From assembly GCA_944325685.1 (NCBI GenBank), contig CALVBC010000012.1, positions 1 through 54,173 on the forward strand: a stretch of DNA of 54,173 nt, in the 5' to 3' direction. The translations under genes and the position numbers were made by a program. This document shows, piece by piece, positions 25,366 through 34,432 of the stretch; position 1 is the first letter of the stretch, and the number at the start of each line of letters is the position of its first letter. The notes under the pieces were generated by a model. That model was not told where the DNA came from. It worked only from the letters and a program-made list of their open reading frames with translations, and ran no database searches. This stretch comes from an uncultured Erysipelotrichaceae bacterium (lineage in GTDB: Bacteria > Bacillota_I > Bacilli_A > Erysipelotrichales > Erysipelotrichaceae).

Positions 25366-26614
25366 TCTTTTTTAATATCTCAAGACCTTTAACGATCGAA
25401 TCAGGTCTTTGGTATAAGCGATATAGGAAGTTGAGGTAATTACCTGGTGTGATGATACCATTCATATTCAATAAATCGACTTCCTTATTGCGGATGATAT
25501 AGTCAGCTAGCCCGACACAGTTGGTCGTAAAGACGAAGTAGGTCTTAAAGCGGCCTTTTTTGAATTTGTACAGTTCGCAGTGCGTATCCCTGTATACATC
25601 ACTGATATAGTCCCCAGCATCCATCGGCTCCCCTAATAGCTCTTGCGCATGGCTTTCACAGATAAAGGGATAGGTATCTTTCATCAGGTCAGCGATCCGC
25701 TTTTCGATCAGTTTCATCTCCTCTTCGCTTGGATATAGCTTAAAGTCGATGATGATCGTATGGCCTGATTTAAGGCAATTCTCGATAAAAGGACCTTTCT
25801 TACTTTTTATAAGGACACCATCACCAGCACTGCCAAAGACCTTTCTCGCCTTTGGGTCATGAAGACCATAGGAATAGATGACCCCTTTATAAGCGATATC
25901 GGTATGCCCTAAGCTTTCAAAGATCCCATCATCCCTTAAGTAGATGAAGACCTCAAGTGGCGCATCATCATGCGACTCAGTGACGATCCTTTTTTGCAGA
26001 TCATGATCTGACTTGATACTCATATATACGCGTGGTGGGATAAGAGCGCCTAATACCACCGGCAAGGATAAAGCGACATTAATGCGCCGACCTAAGATAT
26101 CTAAGATCGCCTCGGCAAGGTGGATCAAAGCCGCGATGATCAAGTAGATACCTGATACGATAAAGATGAGATCGGTCCCGATATCAGGGATGAGGATCAA
26201 AAATAAAGATGCGATATAAAGAATGATCGATAGGATGAGCTTTGATAAGATCCCACTTAGATGGTCTTCTCTAGCGATACAGAAATCGATGAAGTAAATG
26301 GTCGCAGTCAAAAGGGTATATAACCCAGTGACGATACCGACAAAGCTCACATAGGCCTCTTTATAGCGGATCAAGAAGATGATGATGAGCATATGGGCGA
26401 TCGTATAGATGACCATCTCCTTGATGCCCTTTCGTTTAAAGATGGCACTGAAGATATTCGCGACCATCATGATGCTTAAAAAGATGATCAAAAGTAATCT
26501 TAACAATGATAGACCACGATCGGCATAGACCATCAATAAGATCCCAACGATAAGTAGCGCCAGCGAAGCGATGATCGCCATCACATCAGCCAATACTCTC
26601 TTTATCTTCTCCAT
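25358..26614 (-). CDS. HdeD-like membrane domain fused to a permuted papain-fold domain
   Basis: 418 residues. Residues 1-200 hold about six membrane helices resembling HdeD/DUF308. The C-terminal 200 residues are soluble, with His in LGHTDIAYKGVIYSYG and later Cys in VFTTNCVGLADYI. His before Cys is the order of circularly permuted NlpC/P60-like enzymes (YiiX/LRAT/DUF4105 type). Activity and substrate are inferred only; a membrane-tied hydrolase is the best guess. Leaderless start (TACAAT 6 nt before ATG). Confidence 0.6.
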   Translation of the reverse strand: MEKIKRVLADVMAIIASLALLIVGILLMVYADRGLSLLRLLLIIFLSIMMVANIFSAIFKRKGIKEMVIYTIAHMLIIIFLIRYKEAYVSFVGIVTGLYTLLTATIYFIDFCIAREDHLSGILSKLILSIILYIASLFLILIPDIGTDLIFIVSGIYLIIAALIHLAEAILDILGRRINVALSLPVVLGALIPPRVYMSIKSDHDLQKRIVTESHDDAPLEVFIYLRDDGIFESLGHTDIAYKGVIYSYGLHDPKARKVFGSAGDGVLIKSKKGPFIENCLKSGHTIIIDFKLYPSEEEMKLIEKRIADLMKDTYPFICESHAQELLGEPMDAGDYISDVYRDTHCELYKFKKGRFKTYFVFTTNCVGLADYIIRNKEVDLLNMNGIITPGNYLNFLYRLYQRPDSIVKGLEILKKTI

Positions 26615-26620
26615 GCCATT

Positions 26621-26630
26621 ATTGTATACT
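26621..26630. promoter_or_regulatory. Overlapping divergent -10 boxes, both leaderless
   Basis: Ten base pairs ATTGTATACT carry TACAAT on the minus strand (26621-26626) and TATACT on the plus strand (26625-26630). Each ends exactly 6 nt before a start codon (26614 and 26637). The plus promoter has TTATCT 17 bp upstream. Confidence 0.75.
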
Positions 26631-26636
26631 AAATAG

Positions 26637-27245
26637 ATGAAAACTTTTAAAACTTTACTGTTAGTCTTATTTTATATATTACTAGCGATCGCTTTTTTCA
26701 TCTTTGAGATGTATAACGATATATCAAGACTTGGCTATCTACTATTAGCATCTGTCACGCCGATCATCCCCAGTATCTTAAAGCGCTTTTTCATCGTCCC
26801 TGATGTCGCGACGATCATCTATGATATCTTTGTCTTAGTGGCGATGATCTTAGGTAATATCTATGGTTTTTATCGCTATACCTACTTTGATACTTGTCTT
26901 CACTTTACAAGTGGCATCCTCATCGCTACTTTAGTCTATATCATCTATGTCTATCTAAAAGGCAGTACCGAGATAAAAGACACCAACGCTTTCATCGAGA
27001 CTGGACTATTTGTCCAAGGGGTGAATATGTTAGTGGCGTATATGTGGGAATTATTTGAATTCAGTTTATTAGTCTTTTTTGATAATGATGCGATCAATCA
27101 CTATACGGAAGGTGTCTATGATACGATGATCGATATGAGCGTATGCTTCATCGGTGGTCTTATCATCATCGCCTTTATATATCATTTCTATAAGACCAAA
27201 AAGAAAAACATCGTCATCAAGACCGTCGAACTTTTCAAGTCTTGA
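26637..27245 (+). CDS. YjdF-like (DUF2238) membrane protein
   Basis: 202 residues with five to six membrane helices. The conserved pieces DTCLHFTSGILIATL, NMLVAYMWELFEF and GVYDTMIDMSVCFIGG match the DUF2238/YjdF family pattern (D-LHF-SG and WE-FE plus D-T--D). Function unknown. Leaderless start at 26637. The stop lies in the stem of a bidirectional terminator shared with gpmI. Confidence 0.75.
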   Translation: MKTFKTLLLVLFYILLAIAFFIFEMYNDISRLGYLLLASVTPIIPSILKRFFIVPDVATIIYDIFVLVAMILGNIYGFYRYTYFDTCLHFTSGILIATLVYIIYVYLKGSTEIKDTNAFIETGLFVQGVNMLVAYMWELFEFSLLVFFDNDAINHYTEGVYDTMIDMSVCFIGGLIIIAFIYHFYKTKKKNIVIKTVELFKS

Positions 27246-27256
27246 GACGATGTTTT
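27205..27256. terminator. Bidirectional terminator between DUF2238 gene and gpmI
   Basis: Arms AAAACATCGTC (27205-27215) and GACGATGTTTT (27246-27256) with a second inner stem TCAAGAC/GTCTTGA. Runs of T on both strands. The plus-gene stop TGA is in the stem and the gpmI stop is 4 bases away. Confidence 0.75.
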
Positions 27257-27259
27257 GTA

Positions 27260-28831
27260 TTAGATCATGCTTTCGTTCCAGGAAGCTGGGATCTCTAAGC
27301 CTAATAAGGTGAAGACTGTTGCTGCGATATTGCTTAAGCCATAAGCACCTTCTTTGATCTTGATGTCCTTATCACCGTAGATGATGAATGGGACTGGTGC
27401 CAAGGTATGTGATGTCTTTGGTTTGATCGGCGCATCTTCGCTCTTGCGCTTTTCATACATCTCATCCGCATTACCATGGTCAGCAGTGATAAGAAGGATC
27501 GCGCCGACTTTATCACAAGCTTCAATGATCCGCTTTAAGCAGAGGTCAACCGCTTCAACACCGATGATCGTCGCTTCATAATTACCCGTATGACCGACCA
27601 TATCACCATTTGGGAAGTTGACACGATAGAATGTATTCTCATTCTTTTCGATCGCTTCACATAGTTGATCAGTGATCTCAGCGGCCTTCATCCAAGGTCT
27701 TTGCTCAAAGGGGATGACATCGCTCTTGATCTCGACCCAAGTCTCTAATTCTTCCGAGAACTTCTCTGAACGGTTACCATTCCAGAAGTATGTGACATGG
27801 CCATATTTTTGTGTCTCCGAGATCGCATATGACTTAACACCCGCTTTGACGAGGTATTCGCTCATCGTATCGTGGATCGAAGGTGGGTTGACTAAGAAGT
27901 GATTTGGGATATGGAGATCCCCATCATACTCTAGCATACCAGCGTAGTAGACATCTGGTCTTCTAACACGGTCAAAGTGTTTGAAATCATCTTCATCAAA
28001 TGCCCTTGAGATCTCGATCGCTCTATCACCTCTAAAGTTGAATAGGACGACTGAATCGTGATCTTCGATCGTACCGACTGGCTTGTCATTTTCATCGACG
28101 ATGACAAATTCATGGAGATCTTGGTCATTGACGCCTAATTCTTCACGATAGGTAGTGATCGCTTCGGTTGCACTTGTAAAGTGTCTTCCGATACCTAAGA
28201 CATGAGTGTCCCAACCGCGTTTGACCATCTCCCAGTTAGATTCATAACGGTCCATCGTGATATACATACGACCACCACCAGAAGCGATACGCGCATCAAA
28301 GGTCTCATCATTTAAGCTCGCCATATGCTTTTCGATGGCTTCGATATAGATAAGACCTGATGTATCAGGGACATCACGACCATCCATGAGGGCATGGACA
28401 CGGACTTTACTGATGCCTTCTTTTTTAGCTTCACTGATCATCGCTTTAAGATGATCGATGTGTGAGTGGACATTACCATCCGATAGTAAGCCCATGAAGT
28501 GCAGGGTATGACCCTTCGCATTAGCGATGAGTTCCTTCCATGTTTGGCTTTGATAGATGCTGCCACTATCGATCGATTCATTGACTAGTTTTGCCCCTTG
28601 TGAATAGATCTGACCACAACCGATCGCGTTGTGACCAACTTCACTGTTACCCATATCGCTATCGCTAGGTAGACCTACAGCGGTACCATGGGCTTTGATC
28701 AGTGTATGTGGATATTCTTTCCATAGGTAGTCAAGTGTCGGTGTATAGGCATTCTTGACGGCATTGCCATCAGCGCTTTCTCTAACACCGATACCATCCA
28801 TGACTACTAAGACCACAGGTTTTGTGCTCAT
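27260..28831 (-). CDS. gpmI: 2,3-bisphosphoglycerate-independent phosphoglycerate mutase
   Basis: 523 residues. Interconverts 3- and 2-phosphoglycerate in glycolysis with two Mn2+. The metal-binding start VVMDGIGVRESADGNAV, the phosphoserine in SDMGNSEVGHNAIG, HALMDGRDVPDTSG, the TITMDRYE region and ITADHGNADEM near the C-terminus are all present. Ribosome binding site GGGAGG and extended -10 TGA-TAAAAT upstream. Monocistronic. Its Mn2+ need is relevant to the Mn2+-riboswitch ATPase elsewhere in the window. Confidence 0.97.
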   Translation of the reverse strand: MSTKPVVLVVMDGIGVRESADGNAVKNAYTPTLDYLWKEYPHTLIKAHGTAVGLPSDSDMGNSEVGHNAIGCGQIYSQGAKLVNESIDSGSIYQSQTWKELIANAKGHTLHFMGLLSDGNVHSHIDHLKAMISEAKKEGISKVRVHALMDGRDVPDTSGLIYIEAIEKHMASLNDETFDARIASGGGRMYITMDRYESNWEMVKRGWDTHVLGIGRHFTSATEAITTYREELGVNDQDLHEFVIVDENDKPVGTIEDHDSVVLFNFRGDRAIEISRAFDEDDFKHFDRVRRPDVYYAGMLEYDGDLHIPNHFLVNPPSIHDTMSEYLVKAGVKSYAISETQKYGHVTYFWNGNRSEKFSEELETWVEIKSDVIPFEQRPWMKAAEITDQLCEAIEKNENTFYRVNFPNGDMVGHTGNYEATIIGVEAVDLCLKRIIEACDKVGAILLITADHGNADEMYEKRKSEDAPIKPKTSHTLAPVPFIIYGDKDIKIKEGAYGLSNIAATVFTLLGLEIPASWNESMI

Positions 28832-28915
28832 ATATTTCCTCCCTTATTGTGTCCATTTTATCACAGATACTAAAAGATGGTTATCTTATTCGCTATTAAG
28901 TTATATAATAAGTTC

Positions 28916-31360
28916 ATGAAGATATATATAGCACCATCATATTTAAAGCGACCATTACTAAATGAATTAAGTCGCGATAACGCCATCCTATTTGACACCA
29001 AGATCTATTCACCAAAAGCTTATATAAATGAACACATAAGCTATGATGAAGATCTATATGCCCTAAAAAAGAAGATCGAAGGACTAGATCTCGATGATCT
29101 AAAAGAAGCCTATAAGGAAAGGTCCTTTTTAGAAAATGTCTATCGTGACCGGAAGCTATTAGATATCTATGATATCAAGGATATAAATATCTTAGATGAC
29201 TACAAGAAGATCCTCGATATAGTAGACCCCTATCCGAAAAAAGAACTCGATGATCTTTTAAGCAAGGATCATCATGATATCACCATCATCGATGGTGACT
29301 ATGATATCTTTGAAAGCTATATCATCGATCATCTATATCAAAGTGGCGCTAAAAGCTACCAGATAAGTACAAATGATCATCATGACACCTACTATAAGCT
29401 CCCTTCCATCAAACAAGCCATCGACAAGATCATCGAAGAGATCATCCAAAGAGACCTACCATTAAAGGATTGTGTGATCATGGCCGATCCTAGTGACTAC
29501 CGTCTATTAGATGTCCACTTACATAGATCAAATATCACCCCGCATTTTATAAGACCTTTTAAAGAAAGCTATAAAGCTAAAGCCTTTATCAGTATCATCG
29601 GTCTGTATGAGCACTTTGATGTCGAGCACTATCTTGATCTTATCGACCATAATATCTTTTCGATAAATGATCAAAAAGCCTTAAAGCTATATCTCAAAGA
29701 CCATCTTGATACGATGACTTTAGATGAGTTTGTCACCCTAAAAGATCAAGACCGCTACTACCGCGAATTAGAAGTAAGGGCAAATGAAGGACATAAGGTA
29801 TATATACCTTTACTAAAAAGTCTAAAAGAAGCTTCTGATCTAAAAGAGGCGATCATGATCGCCTTTGATACACTAAAAGATGATACTAATGAGACCAAAG
29901 ACATCAAAAGGATCATCGAAAGATATCGTGATCACTTAGAAGATGCCTATGATCTATTAAAGAGCGAATTAACAGATCTCAAGGTAAATGACGCCGATGA
30001 AGGTATCGATATCATCACTTATGGGATGACCTATATAAGGCCAAAACACCTCTTCATCTTAGATCCAAGCACGAGTAAATATCCAAACTTCAGTGACTTA
30101 AAAGGCTTTTTAAGCGAAGAGGTGATCAAAGATACTGCTATCCCCTCTTTAAGTGAACGCTTTAAAAGACACAAGAAGAATTTTGATATCTTTGATACAA
30201 GTCTTGATACGACCTATATCTTTATCGAAAGTACCCTCGATGGTAAAAAGGTCCAATATGAACCGGTCTTCAAAGTACCAAAGGAAGGTAGTCCCTTAGT
30301 CATGACTGAACGTGATTTGAACTATGATAAAAAGCTAGCTGATCCATCGATCTTCTTTGCTGGTGATATCTTAAAGGGTTCCGTATCATCATTTGAAAGC
30401 TATTTTAGATGCCCATATCTTTACTTCCTACAAAGAGGGATCAAACTATATGCCCCTAAGACCAAGGATCTAGATGCCGCCACGACCGGGACGATCTTTC
30501 ATGCGATCTTAGAAGAACTAGTCAGAAGACATCACAAAGAGTATCCATATGCAAGTGAAGATGAGATCGAGGAACTGATACTAAAACACGAAAAAGAACT
30601 ACTATCCCTTTATCCAAAGCGCAAAGAAGCCATCAAAGCGATGAGTCTCAAGATGAAAAAAGGCCTTTTATTAGAACTTGCGTTTTTAAAGGAATTTGAA
30701 GCGACATCAAACTATAAACCATATGCCTTTGAAGAAGAGATCAAAGATGGCAAGCTATTAGAAGGAAAGATCAGTGTCCATGGCTTTATCGATCGTATTG
30801 ATAAAAAAGACGATACCTTTAGGATCATCGACTATAAGACCGGTGATCGTACTATCAATAAAGATTCGATCGCTAGAGGCACTTCTTTACAACTTCTAAC
30901 CTATGCCTTCTTATATGCTTTAGAAAAAGGCCTTGATGTATCGATGGTCCTCTATATCATCACTAAACACAATACCCTGTCTTTTCAATCATACAGTGCC
31001 TCTAAGTCCAAAGGTCTATCACATAATGAGTTAACTGAAGATGACATCCTAAAAGCCTTCAATGATGATCATAAGGCCAAAGGTCTCGTCTTTGAAAAAA
31101 AGGAAGATGTATCTGAAGATGAGATGCGCTATATATCTAAAGGTCAATATGGTACTGGTGTCTGGGCTAATAAAGATAAGACCTCGGCTTTACTAGATGA
31201 TGTTTATGCCTGTCTTTATGAAGCATTAAAAAGCGGTGATATCAGTCTTACACCTAGAAAAGATGCCTGTAAGTATTGTGATTTTAAAAGGATCTGCCAT
31301 TTTAAAGGCATCTACGATATGCGCAATGACCTATTAAGCGACAAGGAGATAAAACCATGA
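28916..31360 (+). CDS. addB: Helicase-exonuclease AddB/RexB subunit
   Basis: 814 residues, short for the family (about 1,100). The C-terminal RecB-type nuclease has His in GTIFHAILEEL and the Asp-Tyr-Lys site in FRIIDYKTGD. Fe-S cysteines: FRCPYLYF upstream and CKYCDFKRIC at the end, as in AddB. No Walker A loop is seen at the N-terminus, as in streptococcal RexB. Start at 28916, where TATAAT ends 6 nt upstream (TTATCT 17 bp further); the in-frame ATG at 28877 lies upstream of that promoter. Overlaps addA by 4 bp. Confidence 0.88.
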   Translation: MKIYIAPSYLKRPLLNELSRDNAILFDTKIYSPKAYINEHISYDEDLYALKKKIEGLDLDDLKEAYKERSFLENVYRDRKLLDIYDIKDINILDDYKKILDIVDPYPKKELDDLLSKDHHDITIIDGDYDIFESYIIDHLYQSGAKSYQISTNDHHDTYYKLPSIKQAIDKIIEEIIQRDLPLKDCVIMADPSDYRLLDVHLHRSNITPHFIRPFKESYKAKAFISIIGLYEHFDVEHYLDLIDHNIFSINDQKALKLYLKDHLDTMTLDEFVTLKDQDRYYRELEVRANEGHKVYIPLLKSLKEASDLKEAIMIAFDTLKDDTNETKDIKRIIERYRDHLEDAYDLLKSELTDLKVNDADEGIDIITYGMTYIRPKHLFILDPSTSKYPNFSDLKGFLSEEVIKDTAIPSLSERFKRHKKNFDIFDTSLDTTYIFIESTLDGKKVQYEPVFKVPKEGSPLVMTERDLNYDKKLADPSIFFAGDILKGSVSSFESYFRCPYLYFLQRGIKLYAPKTKDLDAATTGTIFHAILEELVRRHHKEYPYASEDEIEELILKHEKELLSLYPKRKEAIKAMSLKMKKGLLLELAFLKEFEATSNYKPYAFEEEIKDGKLLEGKISVHGFIDRIDKKDDTFRIIDYKTGDRTINKDSIARGTSLQLLTYAFLYALEKGLDVSMVLYIITKHNTLSFQSYSASKSKGLSHNELTEDDILKAFNDDHKAKGLVFEKKEDVSEDEMRYISKGQYGTGVWANKDKTSALLDDVYACLYEALKSGDISLTPRKDACKYCDFKRICHFKGIYDMRNDLLSDKEIKP

Positions 31361-34300
31361 TCGATCTCAATAAGACCCAACTTGAAGCCGTCAAGATAAG
31401 AGGCACCAATGTCGTCGTCTTTGCCTCAGCTGGCGCTGGTAAGACGACGGTCTTAGTAAGAAGGCTATTAGAGCGGATCACGATCGACAAGATCCCTTTA
31501 AATAATATCTTAGCGATGACCTTCACTGAAGCAGCGGCTGGCAATATGAAAAACCGCTTGCGCAATGAACTGGGCAAAAAGCGCCAAGAAGCCTTAAAGC
31601 TTCAAGATACAAATGAACTAGCCTTTATCGATGAACAATTATCCGGTATCGAAAACGCTGATATATCAACTATCCACTCCTTCTGTCTTAAGATCGTCAA
31701 AAAATACTACTATCGCTTAGGTCTAACGCAAAAGACCCTGACAAATATCTTAAGTGGTGCTCAAAGCGAAGAGATATGCGACGAGCTATTAGATAAGATC
31801 ATCGAGGAAGAGCTAGCTAAAGATCAAAGGCGCCTTATCGAATTGACTGAGGCGATCTCTAGTGAGATCTTCGCTTTTTCGATCTTGAAAAAGACGATCT
31901 TAGCGATCTATGAAGCGGCGATGAATAAAAAAGATCCTTTATCGTGGCTTGAAAGTGAAAAAGGCCACCCTGAGATAAAATGCCTAAGTGAACTAAAGGA
32001 ATATGATGCCATCTATCTTAAGAAAGTCAAACGCTTAGTCAAACGGATCAGTAACCTATATCGTAAAGCTTCACTATTGGATGATAGTATCGATCCTAAA
32101 GAATACGAGGTGATGGCTAGTAATTTCGATAGTTTACTAGCATTTGATGATTATGAGACCTTTATCGAAAAAGCCCAAAGTATGATCATCCCCTTTACCA
32201 AAAGGACCAAATGTAAAGATCCTGAGTTTAAAGCGGTCAATGAAAAGATCGCTGGTCTCTATAAAGATCTAGCTAAGATCTTGGTCGATCCTGATATCAT
32301 GGTCAAAGTCGAAAACGATTCGATCAAGTATATCGACTATCTGATCGATCTAACGATCAAGTTCTATGAGCGCTTTAGGGCTTATAAGATCGAGAATGAA
32401 TGGATCGATTTCAGTGACTTTGAACACTACGCATATGAGATCTTAACGCATGATGATCATAAGATCGCCAAGGAATTAAAAGGACAATATAAGGAGATCA
32501 TGATCGATGAATTCCAAGATACCAATGAGATCCAATTTGCGATCGCTGAGCTTTTGAGCGCTGATGACCTTTTCATCGTCGGCGATATCAAACAATCCAT
32601 CTACCGCTTCCGCAGCGCTAAGCCATATCTCATGCGCTCACTTCGAGAACGCCCTGATTTTAAAGTCATCGACATCAGAGAAAACTACCGTTCTAAAGCC
32701 AATATCGTCGCTTTTGACAATGCCTTCTTTAGTGATCTCATGAATATCGATGATGAAGCCTTCAAAGAGATAGACAAGCAGATCGCCCCAACTGATAGTC
32801 AAGCTAAAGACCAAGAAGCGATCGAATTCGTCTATTATGAGCCCAATGAGAATAGTCCTAAGGAATTAAATGCTAGAGCTGACCTATTAGCACAAGAGGT
32901 CTTAAGAGTCCATGATGAAGGTACATCATTCAGCAAGATGTGTGTTTTAGTCAGGTCCAATAACGACAAGATCAAAGTCAAACGCGCCTTTGATAAAGCT
33001 GATATCCCCTATTTTATAAGTGACAAGGAAGGTCATCTATCAAGCTACCCGATCGATGTCTTATCCTGTGTCTTAGATCTTATAAGTGACCATAGTGATA
33101 AGCTTGCCCTTGTCGGTGTCCTTATGGGCTTATATGACTATAGTGAAGATGATATCGCTAAGATGCGTGATGATCTGATGATCAAGGGTGAAGTAGCTAA
33201 GGATATCGATGCGCTTGATAAATCAGCTAAAGCTAATGATATCGATGGTTTTTTCAGCTATCTCTTATCGATCAATGGGTTCTACGATAAGCTTTCGACA
33301 AGTGAAAAGACCAATCTTGACTACCTCATCAGTAAGCTTGATACCTATGATCTCAAAAGCTTCATCGACTTGTCTTTTGTCTTAGCTAATAGGCAAGATA
33401 AAGACAGTGACACCGCCTTTGCGGTCAGCGATGAAGCTGATGTCGTAAAGGTCATGACCATCCACGCTTCGAAAGGCCTTGAATTTGACACCGTCTTCCT
33501 CTTCAGCCAACATGAGCTCAAAGCCAAGGATGCGACTGATGTCGTCGTCATCGATGATGAGTTAGGCATCGGTCTTAAATACAGCATCAACAAATATCGC
33601 TTGACCTATGAGACCTACAGGCGTAAAGCGATCCGCATCAAAAACGACCAAGAGGAGATGCGTGAATACCTACGCTTATTATATGTCGCCTTAACGCGGA
33701 CCATCAAAAAGCTCATCGTCATCGATGCCTTCAAAGAAGGTGGTTTTAGTAAACTAAGAGCGATCGAAAAAGAAGACCTGATCGAAGAACACAAGGGTTT
33801 CTCCTCTTATTTCTTGACCCTTTCTTTCCCTGATGATATGGTCTTTAGACATGAGTCGACCTTAACGCACCCACACTTTGAAAGTGCCACTGATACCACT
33901 TCACAAAAGACACTACACTATAAAAAGGAAGATAGCACTAAAGCCATCATCACCCCAAGTAAGCACGACACCAAGATCGAATTGTCTTTAGAAGAAAATA
34001 TGGGTACAAGTTATGGCACGAAAGTCCATCGAGTCATGGAGCTCATCGACCTTAAGGATATGGACGAAGAAAAGATCAAGATGATCGATGATAGTCTAAG
34101 TGAAAAGACGATAAGTCAGATCCTCAAGATCAAAGATGACCCGGTATTTAAAGAGGTCTTAAATGGTGAGATCTATAAAGAGGTCCCCTTCTATCGCAAT
34201 GATGATGTATATATCGAAGGTATCATCGACCTTACCTCCATCTTAGATGATAAGGTCATCCTCATCGACTATAAGACGGATAATGTCGAAAGTGTTGATA

Positions 34301-34425
34301 TCTTGATCGATCGCTATCGCGATCAGATCATGATCTATAAGGATATCTTAGCTAAGGTCTATCATAAACCGGTAATGGCATATATCTACAGTTTCCATCT
34401 TCTTAAGATGATCCCTGTGTTATAA
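31357..34425 (+). CDS. addA: Helicase-exonuclease AddA subunit
   Basis: 1,022 residues. UvrD-type SF1 helicase: Walker A ASAGAGKTTVLVRR, motif Ia MTFTEAAAGNM, Walker B IDEFQDTN, motif III GDIKQSIYRFR, motif IV-VI including TIHASKGLEFDTVF and LRLLYVALTRT. The C-terminal nuclease has DLTSILDDKVILIDYKTDN. With AddB it resects double-strand breaks for RecA. AAGGAGATAAAACC precedes ATG. The stop codon lies inside the TATAAT of the next gene. Confidence 0.95.
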   Translation: MIDLNKTQLEAVKIRGTNVVVFASAGAGKTTVLVRRLLERITIDKIPLNNILAMTFTEAAAGNMKNRLRNELGKKRQEALKLQDTNELAFIDEQLSGIENADISTIHSFCLKIVKKYYYRLGLTQKTLTNILSGAQSEEICDELLDKIIEEELAKDQRRLIELTEAISSEIFAFSILKKTILAIYEAAMNKKDPLSWLESEKGHPEIKCLSELKEYDAIYLKKVKRLVKRISNLYRKASLLDDSIDPKEYEVMASNFDSLLAFDDYETFIEKAQSMIIPFTKRTKCKDPEFKAVNEKIAGLYKDLAKILVDPDIMVKVENDSIKYIDYLIDLTIKFYERFRAYKIENEWIDFSDFEHYAYEILTHDDHKIAKELKGQYKEIMIDEFQDTNEIQFAIAELLSADDLFIVGDIKQSIYRFRSAKPYLMRSLRERPDFKVIDIRENYRSKANIVAFDNAFFSDLMNIDDEAFKEIDKQIAPTDSQAKDQEAIEFVYYEPNENSPKELNARADLLAQEVLRVHDEGTSFSKMCVLVRSNNDKIKVKRAFDKADIPYFISDKEGHLSSYPIDVLSCVLDLISDHSDKLALVGVLMGLYDYSEDDIAKMRDDLMIKGEVAKDIDALDKSAKANDIDGFFSYLLSINGFYDKLSTSEKTNLDYLISKLDTYDLKSFIDLSFVLANRQDKDSDTAFAVSDEADVVKVMTIHASKGLEFDTVFLFSQHELKAKDATDVVVIDDELGIGLKYSINKYRLTYETYRRKAIRIKNDQEEMREYLRLLYVALTRTIKKLIVIDAFKEGGFSKLRAIEKEDLIEEHKGFSSYFLTLSFPDDMVFRHESTLTHPHFESATDTTSQKTLHYKKEDSTKAIITPSKHDTKIELSLEENMGTSYGTKVHRVMELIDLKDMDEEKIKMIDDSLSEKTISQILKIKDDPVFKEVLNGEIYKEVPFYRNDDVYIEGIIDLTSILDDKVILIDYKTDNVESVDILIDRYRDQIMIYKDILAKVYHKPVMAYIYSFHLLKMIPVL

Positions 34426-34432
34426 TTTAGAT

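Noticed and set aside
28877-28915. Longer AddB start at 28877
   Set aside because: The 13 extra codons run through the TTATCT/TATAAT promoter and have no ribosome binding site.
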